Source of the DNA: Leuctra nigra
Lineage: Eukaryota; Arthropoda; Insecta; Plecoptera; Leuctridae
Direction of reading: 5' to 3'
DNA: 64,000 nucleotides
NCBI GenBank assembly: GCA_934045905.1
Contig: OW203764.1
Coordinates: 20,451,685 to 20,515,684 of the forward strand
Below the pieces are notes generated by a model, which was not told the DNA's origin, did not search any database, and saw nothing but the letters and a program-made list of their open reading frames with translations. Position 1 is the first letter of the stretch. Every line of letters starts with the position of its first letter. Positions 46,536 through 59,099 of this stretch are shown here, in pieces. Both the position numbers and the translations under genes were made by a program.

Positions 46536-46837
46536 ACAATGTTGCATTATGTACAAGCATCATCTGTAATATAATCAAGATGATTCAAGTAGCAATGATT
46601 GAAATTCCATTAGATTACTCCAAGTCTTTGACTTCCTTCGGTTTCCTAAACTCAATATCTCAATTCTGCATTTCTACGCTTTAGAGAAGACTAGTAGGGG
46701 AGGGAGGGGAGCCTTCCGTTTGTATTAATGTGCCAGCTAATTGTTGGGTCACGGGAGGAGAGCGTTAATTAGAGCATGGCTCGTTACCCAGCTCTCATTG
46801 CTGTCCTTTCTGATGCTTTATAACCCGCCTCATCTCG

Positions 46838-46855
46838 CCCCCCCCCCCCCCCCCC
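46838..46855. repeat. 18-base C homopolymer
   Basis: Uninterrupted C18, part of the recurring poly-C/poly-G tracts of this window. 46856-47150 shows nothing else. Confidence 0.95.
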
Positions 46856-47150
46856 TCTCATACTCCACACCTCGCAGCCACCAACTCGGGGATCTTAATG
46901 GACTTATATAGCGATAGCTTTGATCTCTAGTGGCTTGAATATGTCAGTCGATGTAGTGCGCAATTTGCGTTACGTCTTGTCACTTTATTTTCGTCCGCTG
47001 CCATCAAGATGTGATCCCGTCATCCAGTTATCTTAAATTTGCTCTTGGATGTGATGAAGAGTGACGGAATGAATTACTTCGTTCCGTTTACTTATTGCAT
47101 GTTGAATTGATGTAGTTTTAAAGTCAATGGAGACGATTTTCAGAAAACGT

Positions 47151-47290
47151 ATTTTGTTTATTTTACAACTGGAGGCAAATGTGGGACGATTTTCCAATTT
47201 ATTTAATTTCAATTGGAAAAATAATAGAAAATTATTTTGTTCATTTTACTAATGGTGGCAGATGTGGGACGATTTTTCATTTATTTCGAT
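47151..47290 (+). repeat. Two-copy tandem duplication, period 83 bp
   Basis: ATTTTGTTTATTTTACAACT with GGAGGCAAATGTGGGACGAT recurs 83 bp later as ATTTTGTTCATTTTACTAAT with GGTGGCAGATGTGGGACGAT. The same GGTGGCAGATGTGGGA core occurs alone at 5868-5883. Confidence 0.8.
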
Positions 47291-47299
47291 CGTAACATT

Positions 47300-50200
47300 T
47301 AATATTAACAGAGAAATGTTTTATACAAGTGGGGTAAAGTGGGGTAACTAAATAAACAGTATTGCCAACGTTTTATTATTATTTTCTATATTCTCAACGA
47401 ATTTTACGATTTTATTTTAGATGGCGCAGCATCTTCAAATACTAACGTAGATTACCTTTTTAACCCTTTTAACAAAGTAAGAAAGTTTCAATTACACATT
47501 TAAGGGAGTGTTTGACACTTCGAAAAGTTAAATTATAGTTTTAGTTTTTTTTTTTATATAAATTAGTGTTCATAAACGTAAGTGGCAAGTACGTTAAAGC
47601 ACTCAATACGGTACTTTGACGACTTGTGACTTGTATACGCCTCATGCACAAAAATGGGCCACACCATAACGTTGTCGCACGAAACTCACATTTTTGCTAT
47701 TCGTGGATGAAATACAGACCCTGCGTCTTCGGATTGGAACTCGTAGTCTCCAATATGGCGTCTCTAATCTAAGAATCCTTCCACCCCAAGACTCCCAAAC
47801 CTCCCTCATCTTACCTTCCCTATTTTGTATTGAGTATGCTCAAAGTTGTTCGTATATGTGTAGTCGAGATGCTTTGTTACGACTCCCTAGGGAACCGGCA
47901 TATCACGTGAAGGCCTACAATGGAACGTACAACCTAAGCCGTGCTTCCCTCCCCCTTCCTCCCCCATCCAAGAAGTTTCGCAGCATTGCCACTCATATCA
48001 CTAGCGATTTCCATACACCTTGTCTATTATTATACGTTTCAATTACTACATTACATTATTTAAATGAGTGAAAGTTCTAAATTCAGAGAATAGATATGAA
48101 AATATTGTGGTGCACGCGAATTGCGTTTGAAGGATAACGTTGAAGTAGAGTAATTAAAATTGTTATTATCCGTTAGTGGGAATTGAATGGAAATTTATGC
48201 ATTGTGACACAAATCACATGATTTGTATAATACTTACGTAGAAGAGACATATTTGTTTCTTGGCCTCGATTTCTGTTCTGCTCCAGATCCTTGCATTTGA
48301 AAACAGCATTCGTTTGTAAGAATATCGACTCCAAGTCTGCCGTAGGAAGTGTAGCTGACTATAGATTGTAATGGTTGTGGGGTGAACAGAAAGACAAGAA
48401 AAACATAAAGAAAGAATTCAGCAATTTAAAAAGGTGAAGTGGAATATCTCCCAACGGAGTCGCTAGAAAAACATAAGAATTCCTCTTCGGACTTGCAGAA
48501 ACAAGTGGTGGCAATTTAGTTTCTCTCGCCTTCGCCTTCCCTGCTGCACAACCTCCACCACTGGAGTGTAGCGATGTATTGTAATGCGGAGTTGAGAAGA
48601 AGCTCGTATACAACACCTTTACTGCTTTCGAGTCGTAACATAAACCAACCTCTCTCCGTGTGTTTCATGCAAGAGAAAGCCGTTAATAAGAAACAGCGTC
48701 GGGGAAACAAAGCTGCTGGTGCCGTCTCGACCGAGGAATGGAATTCAATTCACTTTAGGAAATAAAATATTTTTAATGGGTTGTATCAATTTTGAACTGT
48801 TCTTCTAGTATTAGGTTTTTGGAAGAGGGTCTTACATCTTAAAATCTTGAGATTAAGAAAGTAGGGAAGTGTGATTGAAATTTTAAAATTCAAATATATG
48901 AGAGTTATTTTAAAATTGTGTAGGTGAGTAACTCGTGAAAAATCATGCTGTTTATTGTTCTGTGTTTGTGCAATGACAATTTATATTGTTGTTATTAATA
49001 CAGAAATATACAATTTAATAGATTACTATCCATTGAATTTTATAATAAACCAACCCCTTGATTTTTTTTGCAAATATAATATACTATCTAATATTCCTAT
49101 TAACATCGGTCAAATCAACAAACATGGTCTAAAAGATTTCTTACTATTTTGGTGATTTCCCACTGCAGTTATCCCGTCATCCAATGGTCCAACTTACGAA
49201 TTGTCCTTCCCACTATAAAATGACACCAACATGTCTATCAGCATAGAATATCTCACGAAACAAATACAAATTTACATAAAACACACATCCCTTATCTTCC
49301 GCCCTTTTGGTACCAAAGCACACTTTTTCAACCTGCCAACATAATTCCTCGTGATTTTGAAAAAGTGTATGGTAGGTACCTAGGCAACGTAACGTCATGC
49401 TCTATAGGGAAATGCGATAAGTGGCATCAATAATTGATGACGAAATCTGTGGCTCGACAAGTGAGCTACGTCACTACATACTGTGTAACCTTTTAACACG
49501 TGACTGATGAAAGCAGTTCGCTGATTGACTTCATTCCCATTCTGTCGTTGGCGAGCACCGAGCTAATGGAGATTCACTGGGTTTTTGCTTTTTTGTGACT
49601 ATATTTTATGGACATTGAGGTGCAGATAGATTTTAATCTGAAAAAATTGATTTTTCTTTCAGGCGGTAAAATCATCATATAGATGGACAGTATTTATTCT
49701 CTTAAAAATAAACCTCCCGCAATAGTTCTACAGATAGTATAGATGTAATATATGTATATAGTTACTTATAAATAGTATGATAATAGTGATAGTACATTAT
49801 TGTACAAATCAAACAGAATTTATAAAATTACTGGGTTTAAAAATCAAAGCGTTGAAAAACATAGGTACGTAAAAAAAGCTCGACATCAGGCAGAAAAGAA
49901 ATGGAAATATTTATAAAAGATCAATAATGTGTTTGTTTAGTGTATTTTCGAAACTTAAAACACAAAATAGAGTTTACCGCTGTTTTGTTACAACACGCTA
50001 TATTTAATTCATTATGACGCTTTTACATTATATTATAAAATGTAAATCTCCAGTTGCCAACCATTATTTGCTCTAAAAGCAGAATGAAAACACGGCATTA
50101 TCTGTTCGTAAAGTGCCTCGGAAAAAAACAACACACATCCAGCCCCAATAATCCTGTGACGAACAATAAATTCCCTGGCAAGCATTTGACACGCGGATGA

Positions 50201-53200
50201 GGGATGTTGTATAAAAATCCATCTCTCTGGAGACATCCTACAAGCCAATCAAATCACTCGGTAATTTTCACAAAGCCCCGCGTTCATCCTTTGTATATAT
50301 ATCTATCTATCTATTGAAGCCATCTAGCGCTCCGTGCTGTCAAGCGGTGGTGGCGCGAAACATAATTTCTACCCTGTAGAAAGTGTTATTGATGGCAAGG
50401 GTAAGTGAAGCATGCCTACATTGCCAATTATGGATATCAGATGGTGAAGAATACTGCTGAATGATAAACTGCAGAGAAATAATTGACGGAATGGAAGTAA
50501 TATCATTGTTTGATATTTGTGAATAGTGAGATGAAAAATTTGTAGATTTATTAGTAAAATATTCAATAGTGATAACAAATGTGTGCATTGTTTTCTGAAA
50601 AAATATCTTTAAAGTTAGAAAATAACAGTTCCAAGACTGATACATATATGGTCATAATTTCAGTATTTTGTGATACATTCTTTAAAATAATATCATATTT
50701 GCCTCCAATCATACAAAAATATCAATATGGAGGTTTCAAGATTTAAATCTTTCGACTTAAGATTTCTGGCTCAAATATATTATCTATTTTTACAAACTGG
50801 GAAAAAATTGAAAAATACACATTGGTACCTATATGTTTTCAGATATTTAAAGAGTAACACAATGTTATTGTTAAATTTCATAATTATTTTCTAACAAATT
50901 TGGATTAACATAGTTTCTGGTTTCAATTATAATGGATTAAGTAAAATTTTGAGAAAAATCCTACTTCCGCCACCATTTGTAGTTTTAAATTAATATTTTA
51001 TTAAAAGTGATTATTAACTTTAATCTGTTTATTCTGCAAAATTTTAGAATAAATAAGATATTTTTAAGAATAATTGTTTTAAGCCTGGAATGCCGACTTG
51101 CCTGACTGTTACGTTTGCTCTTCCACCGAATGAGGCGTTCTCCTGACCGCCAGATCGCTAATGGTCGGTTTCGCGTGGAATTCTGCACCAGCAACAGGAG
51201 ATAAAACATCCAAGTGCACATCAACAGATGAGCCATTGGTAGTCAGTCACGGGGAACGAATAATTGTATATCAAGGGGAGAGGGTTAGAGGGCGCGATGG
51301 AAGAGGGGGGCGGGGGGACGACAATTAGTACGAGATCAGGGTTTAATAGGGAGGGATGTTCATGTAAATCATAGCAATCAGTTACTTTGTCACTTATCAA
51401 ACACTTAAACTTGGATAATCATGTTAGATTCCATGACGGATATTCCTACTTCACTTTTCACTCTATAACAATTTGTATCCAATTAACTGGTACAAAGTTG
51501 GCTTCGGATGGACTTTGTTATGTTTATTTACAAAAGATCGATTCGTGTTGGTGAAATTTTTGAGAAATGATTTTTTTCATATTTATAATTTGGCGCTTCA
51601 GACATAGAGTAGGTAATAGAGGAAACATGGATCATTTTCTTGTTATCTTGCAATGTCAGATTCATGTTGGAATATCGTATGTAAGTGTATCACAAATCCC
51701 ACTCAAATTAGTCAACAAACTATAGTTTCGACTTGTGGTTTGAAAATGTTCAATTTTACATTATGTACAATTATGATGGAGATGCATAATCATATACTTT
51801 CAATTGAAAATTCATCAAAAGTTCATACAATAATATATTTGATTATTTTTGCCATTTAAAGCGCCTCTTACTTTCGTGTCATCAAAGCTTGCTTCTCAGG
51901 GGCTGGATTCACAAAAGGTATTATCTGCTAGTATATTATCTTTTGATTTATACCAAAAACACCATGTTAAATGAATGTTAATACAGTACGTATGAGGGGA
52001 TAATACTTTTTGTAAATCTGGTCTCAGAAGTCTAAAATCTGGGAATTTGGGAATGTGAAAACAGGACAAAATATGAACAGCAAGCGACCGCTGTTGGATT
52101 GAAAGAAGCTGCGTTGCCATATTTATCTAGTGTAGTCAATACGTACATAATAGTGAGTATAGTGGTCACGGGCTTTGTTAAGATAATGATGAAACTCTAA
52201 TACTCATTTGGAGTTACACCACATTAGAAACTGTTAGAAGCTCAAAATTTAACAAATCATAACATTTAAAAAAGCTATCAGAATTATAACCTTTTAGTAT
52301 GTGAATAGAAATAAAGCTGCAATCAAAGTGGACTCATCACTTACTTAATTTTTGCAAATTAAAATATTGCATCATACAAATTATACTTGCATGCTAACAC
52401 GGTCGATATGCAATGCACACGCAGCAATCTGATTGGTACTTTGATTTTATACCTCGCGGCAAATCGCGTTTCAAACTATTCTATTTGTCTCCCCCACCTC
52501 CAACTTAACCTACCCCAAACTTACACCAGCTTCCTTGACAGATAGCACTTTAATTTAGCAGGCTGTGTGCATGGAGTGGGGAGTGATTCTTGTGCGCAAA
52601 CAGTAACAGACTCAACCCGTATTAATAGCGTTTCTACCTTCAGGCAACCGCCCTTAATCAGTCGCTAGGTTGTTTTAAAGCTAAGCCAATGCTGTTTGGT
52701 TGGCATTATGTCCAATGAGTGAGAAGCTGTACTTTGATTATGTAATATGCCTACGGGTGTGTATTAATGTATACGGATCATGGGTTTGCCATGCAGCATG
52801 AGCGATGTTTGACCAAGTAATTATAAGCAAATCACAGCTGGAGCAAACTGATGAAGTTTAAGTGATGATTACAACGATGTAATATTGTTACTCTGGAGGT
52901 TAATATTACGTGGGAAACAGAGTTTCTGTTTTGATAATTATAATCTAGTAAAATGTTAAGTATATGATTCTGTAATTTTAGGTATAAAAATGTTGATATT
53001 TGTCAGAATTTTTGATGCGATATTATAAACGTATTACCTAATCCTCTTTCCTCTTTGCAGTCTGGCTAAAAATTTATGGTTTTATATACGAATTAGACAT
53101 TTTAAATATTACCAGCTAAAGGTTATATTTTCTGTGAGTAAATTATGAATAATAAAAATCTTGGTGTGACTAACGAAAAGTAAACCAAAATAAAGTGGTC

Positions 53201-54380
53201 TGTATAGAATTCAAGCAAGTTTGCTCTGCACGGTTTTAAACAAAACTTTTAAACCACAACTTTTCATAACTTAAAGTTAACATCTCCAATATTTTAAGTT
53301 CGAATTGGAAGGAATATTCCTATAATATCCCGAATATTTCTCAGCAACACAAGACTCTGAGTCAATTAATTTCCCCTTCTGTAGTATATAGTATTATAAA
53401 GTAGATACAATAGCCTTACTATGTGATGTTTACTTTACCTCTTGATGCCTTTAGTTTACTTAAGTTCATACAAAAGCTGCAGAGCATTTCCTCTCCACCC
53501 CTCTCTCTAAGTCGCACGAGCCCAACAGAGAGCTACTTTGTTATCTCAAGCTCAGCTCATGGTAGGCGTATTACACACGGGCCGATTGGAACAATTGTTC
53601 GTGTAATAATGACGTCGTTATTAGAAGTCGTAACTTGTAATTGTTCAATAAGTCTGATGAGGGCCTAAAGGCTTGCGGCGGAGTTTCTGCGTGATTCGTT
53701 GTGGAAGGGGTTGACTTTTATGCGGGAATGTTATGGCGGTATTAAGTTGGGGATTGAGGTAGTAACGGGAACATTATTTTGTATTATGATGAGCTTACAT
53801 CCCTCGATGTTTAAAATTTTGAAATAAATTGGGATTACGTGTTTTTATGTGATTTCGTTGCAAATTGAACGAATTAAACAAATATAATACATAATTTAAC
53901 ATTTTCCACCCTATTTTTATAAACAGCTTAGTCAAGAAGTAAATAATTCACATTGGGGGAAAACAACGTATACTTTAAAAATAATTTTGGTCAATGAGAT
54001 CAGAGTTTAGATGAAAAGTTAAATAATCTGTCGGTTTTTATTTACATTTTTCTTGGGATATTTTTCAATCTGTTTATTGTAGGTTTTACATATTGTCTTC
54101 AGTTTCAATTCAAATTGCATAATCTTCATGTCAAATTTCACTATACAATTCTGTAGATTCACATTTAATTCTTTAGATGCACAGGATTTTATAATGAGAT
54201 TTGTCCTGAAGAAGATGCTTACATATGAATCGAAACCGAAGACAATTTGATATAAAACCTAAATAAACAGGATGAAATATCCAAATGTAAATGTTAATCA
54301 ACAAAATTAACATTATTATGTTAATATGTATAACATGTTAATATGTGTTAATATGTTATTATGTATTATTATGCTTATTC
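47300..54380. other. AT-rich intergenic sequence without recognised genes
   Basis: Open frames here (up to 125 codons near 47.7-48.07 kb) show no conserved domain, no splice-site support and ordinary base composition. Short ATCT repeats lie near 50306-50320, and TTAATATG repeats near 54310-54370 lead into the SINE. I support no gene here. Confidence 0.4.
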
Positions 54381-54387
54381 ATCAAAA

Positions 54388-54513
54388 CCCAACGGCTGGT
54401 GTGTTGGATACCTCGGTTCTCGTTAGATCACCGAGGTTAAGCAACATTGAGCGCGGTCAGCGATTGGATGGGTGACCATTCAACTCTGCCTTGCCAGGTT
54501 GCTGCCGTTGGGC
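54388..54513 (+). pseudogene. 5S rRNA-like head of the SINE
   Basis: It is homologous to 5S rRNA along its whole length of about 120 nt, with many substitutions (for example GTTAGATCACCGAGG for the usual GTCCGATCACCGAAG). Continuity with a SINE body and A-rich tail shows it is not a functional 5S gene. Confidence 0.8.
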
Positions 54514-54775
54514 CAGAGAAACTGGGGTGTTTGGGGGTCAGTGTGACAACCTCCCTCCACCTGTTATCAGTCTCTCGACGGCGTGGGTTGTGGAGGCTCG
54601 TGCTGTGAATGTTACACCGTCCTTCGGAAGGGACGTTAAGCCGTTGGTCCCCTTGGTATCTTTCGTCAGGAGTAGGCTACATGCCGGTACCGGGTTTCCT
54701 CTCCTCCCTTCTCTATATTACATTCTCACTAGTGGAGCCTCGGCTCTGTTGAGAATATAGACTTAATAATAAAAA
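54388..54775 (+). mobile_element. 5S-rRNA-derived SINE (SINE3 type)
   Basis: The first 125 bases resemble 5S rRNA: CCAACGGCTG, GGTTCTCGTTAGATCACCGA, GGTTAAGCAACATTGAGCGC and TTGGATGGGTGACC occur in 5S order with the internal Pol III promoter region, and the segment closes with CCGTTGGG. A tRNA-unrelated body follows with GGAAGGGACGTTAAGCCGTT, resembling conserved central domains of invertebrate SINEs, and the tail is AATAATAAAAAAAAATAATAG. The 89-codon open frame inside (54491-54760) is a by-product, not a gene. Confidence 0.85.
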
Positions 54776-55307
54776 AAAATAATAGTAATAAATTTAATCC
54801 TGTAAGTTTAAAAGCTATTAGTATATTCTGTATTTTGTCCTTTATTTAAAAAAAAAATCGTTGATATTATAACGATATTATAATTGCTATGTTGTATTTG
54901 CTTACTTATTTTTTGCTTATTCATCAAAAATGTCACAATTTTATTTTCATTTGAATAGGGATTCGTTTGTGTAACTCTATACAACTGGAAAATGCTACAT
55001 TCCCCAATTTCTTTTTATTCGCCATATTGACTTTCATTTTCTCCGCTTTCTCAACACTTTGTGTCGAGCAATAAAGCAGATATTTTACTTTCAGTGCAAC
55101 GTTTACAACGCTACATCAATTATGAGTGAAAATAGTAAAGCAATAGAAGAAAGCATCCAAACCCCTCTACCTCTCTTTTCTTGAGAATACTGTAATATAA
55201 AAGGAACGACGAAGTTATATACATTGAAAAACCTATCTTTTTATATCCGCTTGAAAGATGTTATGAAATATTAAATCATGCTAGTGGATTTAGGAAGGAG
55301 GTCCTTC

Positions 55308-55375
55308 TTAGCCGAGTTGGCAGCGCCGATTTCTTGCCCCTGTACAAGGTTCTGCTGCTCCGTCTATTATTCAGG
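55308..55375 (+). repeat. tRNA-like fragment with A-box
   Basis: CTTAGCCGAGTTGGCAGCGC matches the Pol III A-box and D-arm (TAGCCGAGTTGG). GGTTCTGCTGC about 35 bases later is a poor B-box. It is probably a decayed tRNA or SINE head. Confidence 0.35.
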
Positions 55376-55510
55376 TGAAAGCAAAGCGGAAAGCGATACA
55401 ATCTCATAGAAGGACAAAGATTATAAGAAGAATGTGGGAGGAATAATGATACAGTAGACTCACATATTACAGTACACTTGAATCAAGAATCAATTATATT
55501 TTAGCGAGGA

Positions 55511-55953
55511 CAACGATCGTTATTACGGTACTCTCATGGCACTTTCTATATTGTTTTGTGCTTTTTTTTGTTGTTGTTTTTTTGCTCAGGTCACACCGTT
55601 CAACCAATCGATCTGAAATTTAGAACGTACACTACTGTCATCCTACTGACAAGATCCTGTGATTGGTTTAAAGTTGAAATTGGAACCGTTTGATCGATAA
55701 ACTTCAAATTTTCCTTGGTCCTTGGAACCAACATTTTAGTCGATTTTGACAATTTTCAGACCAATCTTTTAAGAATTTCAAAAGTTATTGACATTTTACG
55801 GACAATTTATGACATTCTGATAATAGTCAAATTTATTTAAATAAATTCAAAATATTATCACTGATCCTTTGACGCATGTTGTCTTCGTAGCTTTTCAAAT
55901 GTTTGTCCGATACGAATTCGAATGTGTGAAGGCTCGCGTATCAATGCATTACA
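55511..55953 (+). mobile_element. CTAG-T family repeat, degenerate copy
   Basis: It shares GGTACTCTCATGGCACTTTC, CAATCGATCTGAAATTTAGA, GGAACCGTTTGATCGATAAA and CCTTTGACGCATG with other copies. Its right end GTATCAATGCATTACACA is a decayed form of TATCAACGCGTTACACA. The motif TTGGTGGAGGTGCC follows directly at 55962. Confidence 0.65.
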
Positions 55954-55961
55954 CAATGGTA

Positions 55962-55976
55962 GTTGGTGGAGGTGCC
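55962..55976 (+). repeat. GGTGGAGGTGCC motif, single
   Basis: TTGGTGGAGGTGCCGGTAGG lies immediately after the right end of a CTAG-T family copy. A further partial motif, GATGGAGGTGCCGTG, is at 56982-56996. Confidence 0.7.
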
Positions 55977-55999
55977 GGTAGGTACGGGAAAGTATGTGC

Positions 56000-57600
56000 T
56001 CACACTTGAATATACTTGTTTCCTTTTTCTCTATGCCTACTGATATTGTGTTATGTTTGTTCTTTATTTTTAAAGTAGTGCATGAAATATAGCAATTTTA
56101 ATTGTTTCTGCCCCAGCAGGTACACAATTAATTACCACTATTCCCTTCGGCAATTGTAGCAGCAGCAGTTGGTGAACAAATTAAACGAGGAAATTACAAT
56201 TCAAATTGGTTATAATATAATTAATCATTTATTTTAACAAATTCTAGGACAACTGATAAGTGATTGTTGTTGTTAGTTGATCTCCACTTCCAACTCCCTT
56301 GTTATCTCCTTAAACCATCTTTCTCAACTAACCTAAGGTAGCGGTTTTCCGCCAACTACAAAGCAAAACGTTTGTGGACTCAATTTGAACACTGAAATAT
56401 ATCCCACTTAGTAACCCCCTTAACCTAACCAGCATACAAATGTCTCCCCCATCCTTTTACTATATCGTTATCTCTCTCTCTCTCTCTCCTCTCTCTTCTC
56501 ATGCTAGCTCCTGATGCAATAATTACTTAAGAGAAGAGATTGATTTTGTAATTAGATCCATTTATCGCCTCGGGGATATTTAACAAGGGACTGAAGTAGT
56601 TATTCATTTGGGTCTGTCTTGTGGAAATTGTAGACTCAACTGTACGTTTACTGCGAGAATGAAGGGCAGAAATGCTTGAACCCTTCTTCAAACTGCACTT
56701 TATTTGCAATTCACTGCATCACGATGACAACTTACATTACAAAATCAGTAGTGATACAGCCAAAGGATTTTAATAATACCAATGAAAGAAAGAATAAACT
56801 ATAGATAACCAAAATTTTTGTATGGGGGGAATCGAGAATTGAAGTGTGATTTTTGGGGTAATTAAGATTTTCCTTATAAATTTTAGAAGTAAACAGTAAC
56901 CAATATAAAATTTGCAGTTGTTTGTAACTAGATTCAAACTATTGAATGGTGTCGGCATTAAAAATATCTATATTATATTTTGATGGAGGTGCCGTGAAAT
57001 TAAAGATCAATTACTAAAAGTCAGGGAAGTTACAACGAAAGCCTAATTGTAATTTACCACTTCTAAGATAGGTCGTAGATTTTGTCAGTTCATGAAGCGG
57101 CAGTGTTCTTTCTAAGAAGCTCCTCTCCCGACGGCAGTTTTCTCTTCATTTGTGTCGGATAATTCTCGAGTGTCTAGATTAGTTTCATTAGCGTTGTCTC
57201 GTTTGTTCGGTTGTTTAAATAGGCCTGGAACACGGGTGGCGGTCTCTTGTGGCAACAACTCGCATTAGTTTGTTGCTACATCGGCCATCTTGGTAACGAC
57301 GTCGACATTTGTTATCGTAGAATGAAAAACGGGAAGAAAAAACCCTCTTAAATAAAACTAGAAGAAAAAGCTTACATGGAAAACGGGTTTAGAAGATACT
57401 AGGGCTAGCTTAATTTGAAGGCAACTGGTAAAAAAAACTTAGATTAGATATAACAAATATATTTTATCATCAAAAAGTTGAGGGGTAAATTTTCGCGTCT
57501 CTTATCAGAAATTTCATACTTATATAGGCACCCAATAAAAAGTGAAGGTATAAAGGCTGCTATATGCTGCTTATTGGACCGCTTAAAGTTATTCCAAATT
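56000..57600. other. Intergenic sequence with CT microsatellite
   Basis: A CT run lies near 56468-56500. Otherwise AT-rich, with no exon supported. Confidence 0.5.
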
Positions 57601-57612
57601 CTGAAAGTAATT

Positions 57613-57790
57613 AAGCGAGCGGAGCGAGCGTCTCCACTTGACTCTTGCGGCACTTTCTCTGTGTGTGTGTTTTTTTTTTTTTTTTTGCTGGTTCAACCCA
57701 GGCCGCACCGGTCAACGTATCGATCTGAAATTTTGCACACACCTTCATCTCATACTAACTTAGACCTGTATAGTTTTTGAGAAAGATCCG
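57613..57790 (+). mobile_element. CTAG-T family repeat, left module
   Basis: AAGCGAGCGGAGCGAGCGTC with TCC, a long T run, and CGATCTGAAATTTTGCACAC match the left part of the copy at 1385. The matching right end may be that at 58561-58625, giving an element of about 1 kb, but the middle does not align by eye. Confidence 0.6.
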
Positions 57791-58560
57791 TTCACAAATA
57801 AAAAATCGCGTTTTCCCATATAAATAGCATTGTAGGTTCGAGGAGTCCGTTGCGGCCGCCTGATGCGCTCCATTCAAAACAACTCGGAAGCAAGCAGCTG
57901 TCTATCTATTATTGTTTGAATACGTAACAATTTTATTTCTTTGCGGTTAGATAATAGTTAAAGCAATACATGCGAGGTTATACTTAGGGTTTATTCTATT
58001 ATTTTTGAAGATGTAGTTAATTGGTATAGGTATTTATTGTTTATGAGAGTTTTAACATGCAGTCTTACTTCCAATCTTTTCAAAGGCTGAGCAAATTATT
58101 TGTAGACCGATGAAATGTCTGCTTGATTGTAGAAATAGATTGGTTGGTTGATAATTGAAATTATGTTTATGAAATATTTATTTCATTTGTATCAGATACA
58201 ATGTGTTAGGTTTGTGTTAGGTAAGCAATGTGCTAGAAGAAATAAGCTCTTTTATACGGAACGGCAAGTAACTGTTTGGATAATGTTTCTTAAATTATGT
58301 TTGCTCATATTAGCACTTAGATAATGGCCTATTTTGTGGTTTGAATCGCTGTATTTTTTATTTATAATAATTCCATAATACCTACGTACCTAAATACTGA
58401 AATAAATACACATGAGTGTGTATCATGTTGCAATGACTTGCAATAACTGTTGCAATAACTTGCAATGAGAAGCAAATTCAGCTATTTTTTATATAATTTA
58501 GTGGATCGTGCTTCTAGATTTCAGTTGTTTAGGTATATTATTGCCGGCTTTTAAGGAATT

Positions 58561-58625
58561 ATGGTTCGAGGTTTTGCACGTATCCGTGCTCGCTTATCAA
58601 CGCGTTACACAGAGCGTTTTCCTAG
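58561..58625 (+). mobile_element. CTAG-T family repeat, right end
   Basis: GGTTCGAGGTTTTGCACGTA, TCCGTGCTCGCTTATCAACG, CGTTACACAGAGCGTTTTCC and TAG then T match 1941-2004 closely. AACGC and GCGTT form the subterminal hairpin before CTAG (58622-58625). Confidence 0.75.
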
Positions 58626-59039
58626 TACAAAATAATTTATTTTAATATTTATTTTTCAACGAATTCAACCAACCAGAAAGCAGAATAAAGCTGGATATGC
58701 AATAAGTCAGCAGTTTATTTTGATCCATGTGATAATACGAACAAACCGAATGGAAAAAGTTTTAGATATATGATCCTTTTCCATTAAAAAATAATAATTT
58801 TTATCAAAAAATGAGTTTTTCAGAAATATTTTAAAGTTATACCTTCAATCCCTTATTTTTGTATTTTATCTATAAACACACGTTTCGTGTCAAGTAGGCA
58901 ATGGAATTTCCAAGTACATACTTGAGTATATAAAACCACAGGTCTGTAAGTCTATTTATCCAGCAACGACGCACAAATAACGGGAGGGACCTGAAGGTGG
59001 ATCTATTTGTTCGTTCTGCTTGCTGTCATAAGAAGCAAC

Positions 59040-59063
59040 CACGTGACTGGATTGTCACGTGAC
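59040..59063. promoter_or_regulatory. Paired CACGTGAC E-boxes
   Basis: CACGTGAC at 59040-59047 and the palindrome GTCACGTGAC at 59054-59063 match bHLH-ZIP (CLEAR-type) sites. No gene start is recognised next to them. Confidence 0.35.
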
Positions 59064-59099
59064 TCATTGTCAAATGTCACGAGAACTTAAAACACGCGA

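Noticed and set aside
47694..48071. 125-codon plus-strand frame
   Set aside because: It resembles no family, has no neighbouring splice sites that make sense, and is within the length expected by chance.
54388..54513. Functional 5S rRNA gene
   Set aside because: It has many substitutions and is fused to a SINE body and A-rich tail.
54491..54760. 89-codon protein gene
   Set aside because: It lies entirely inside the 5S-derived SINE.
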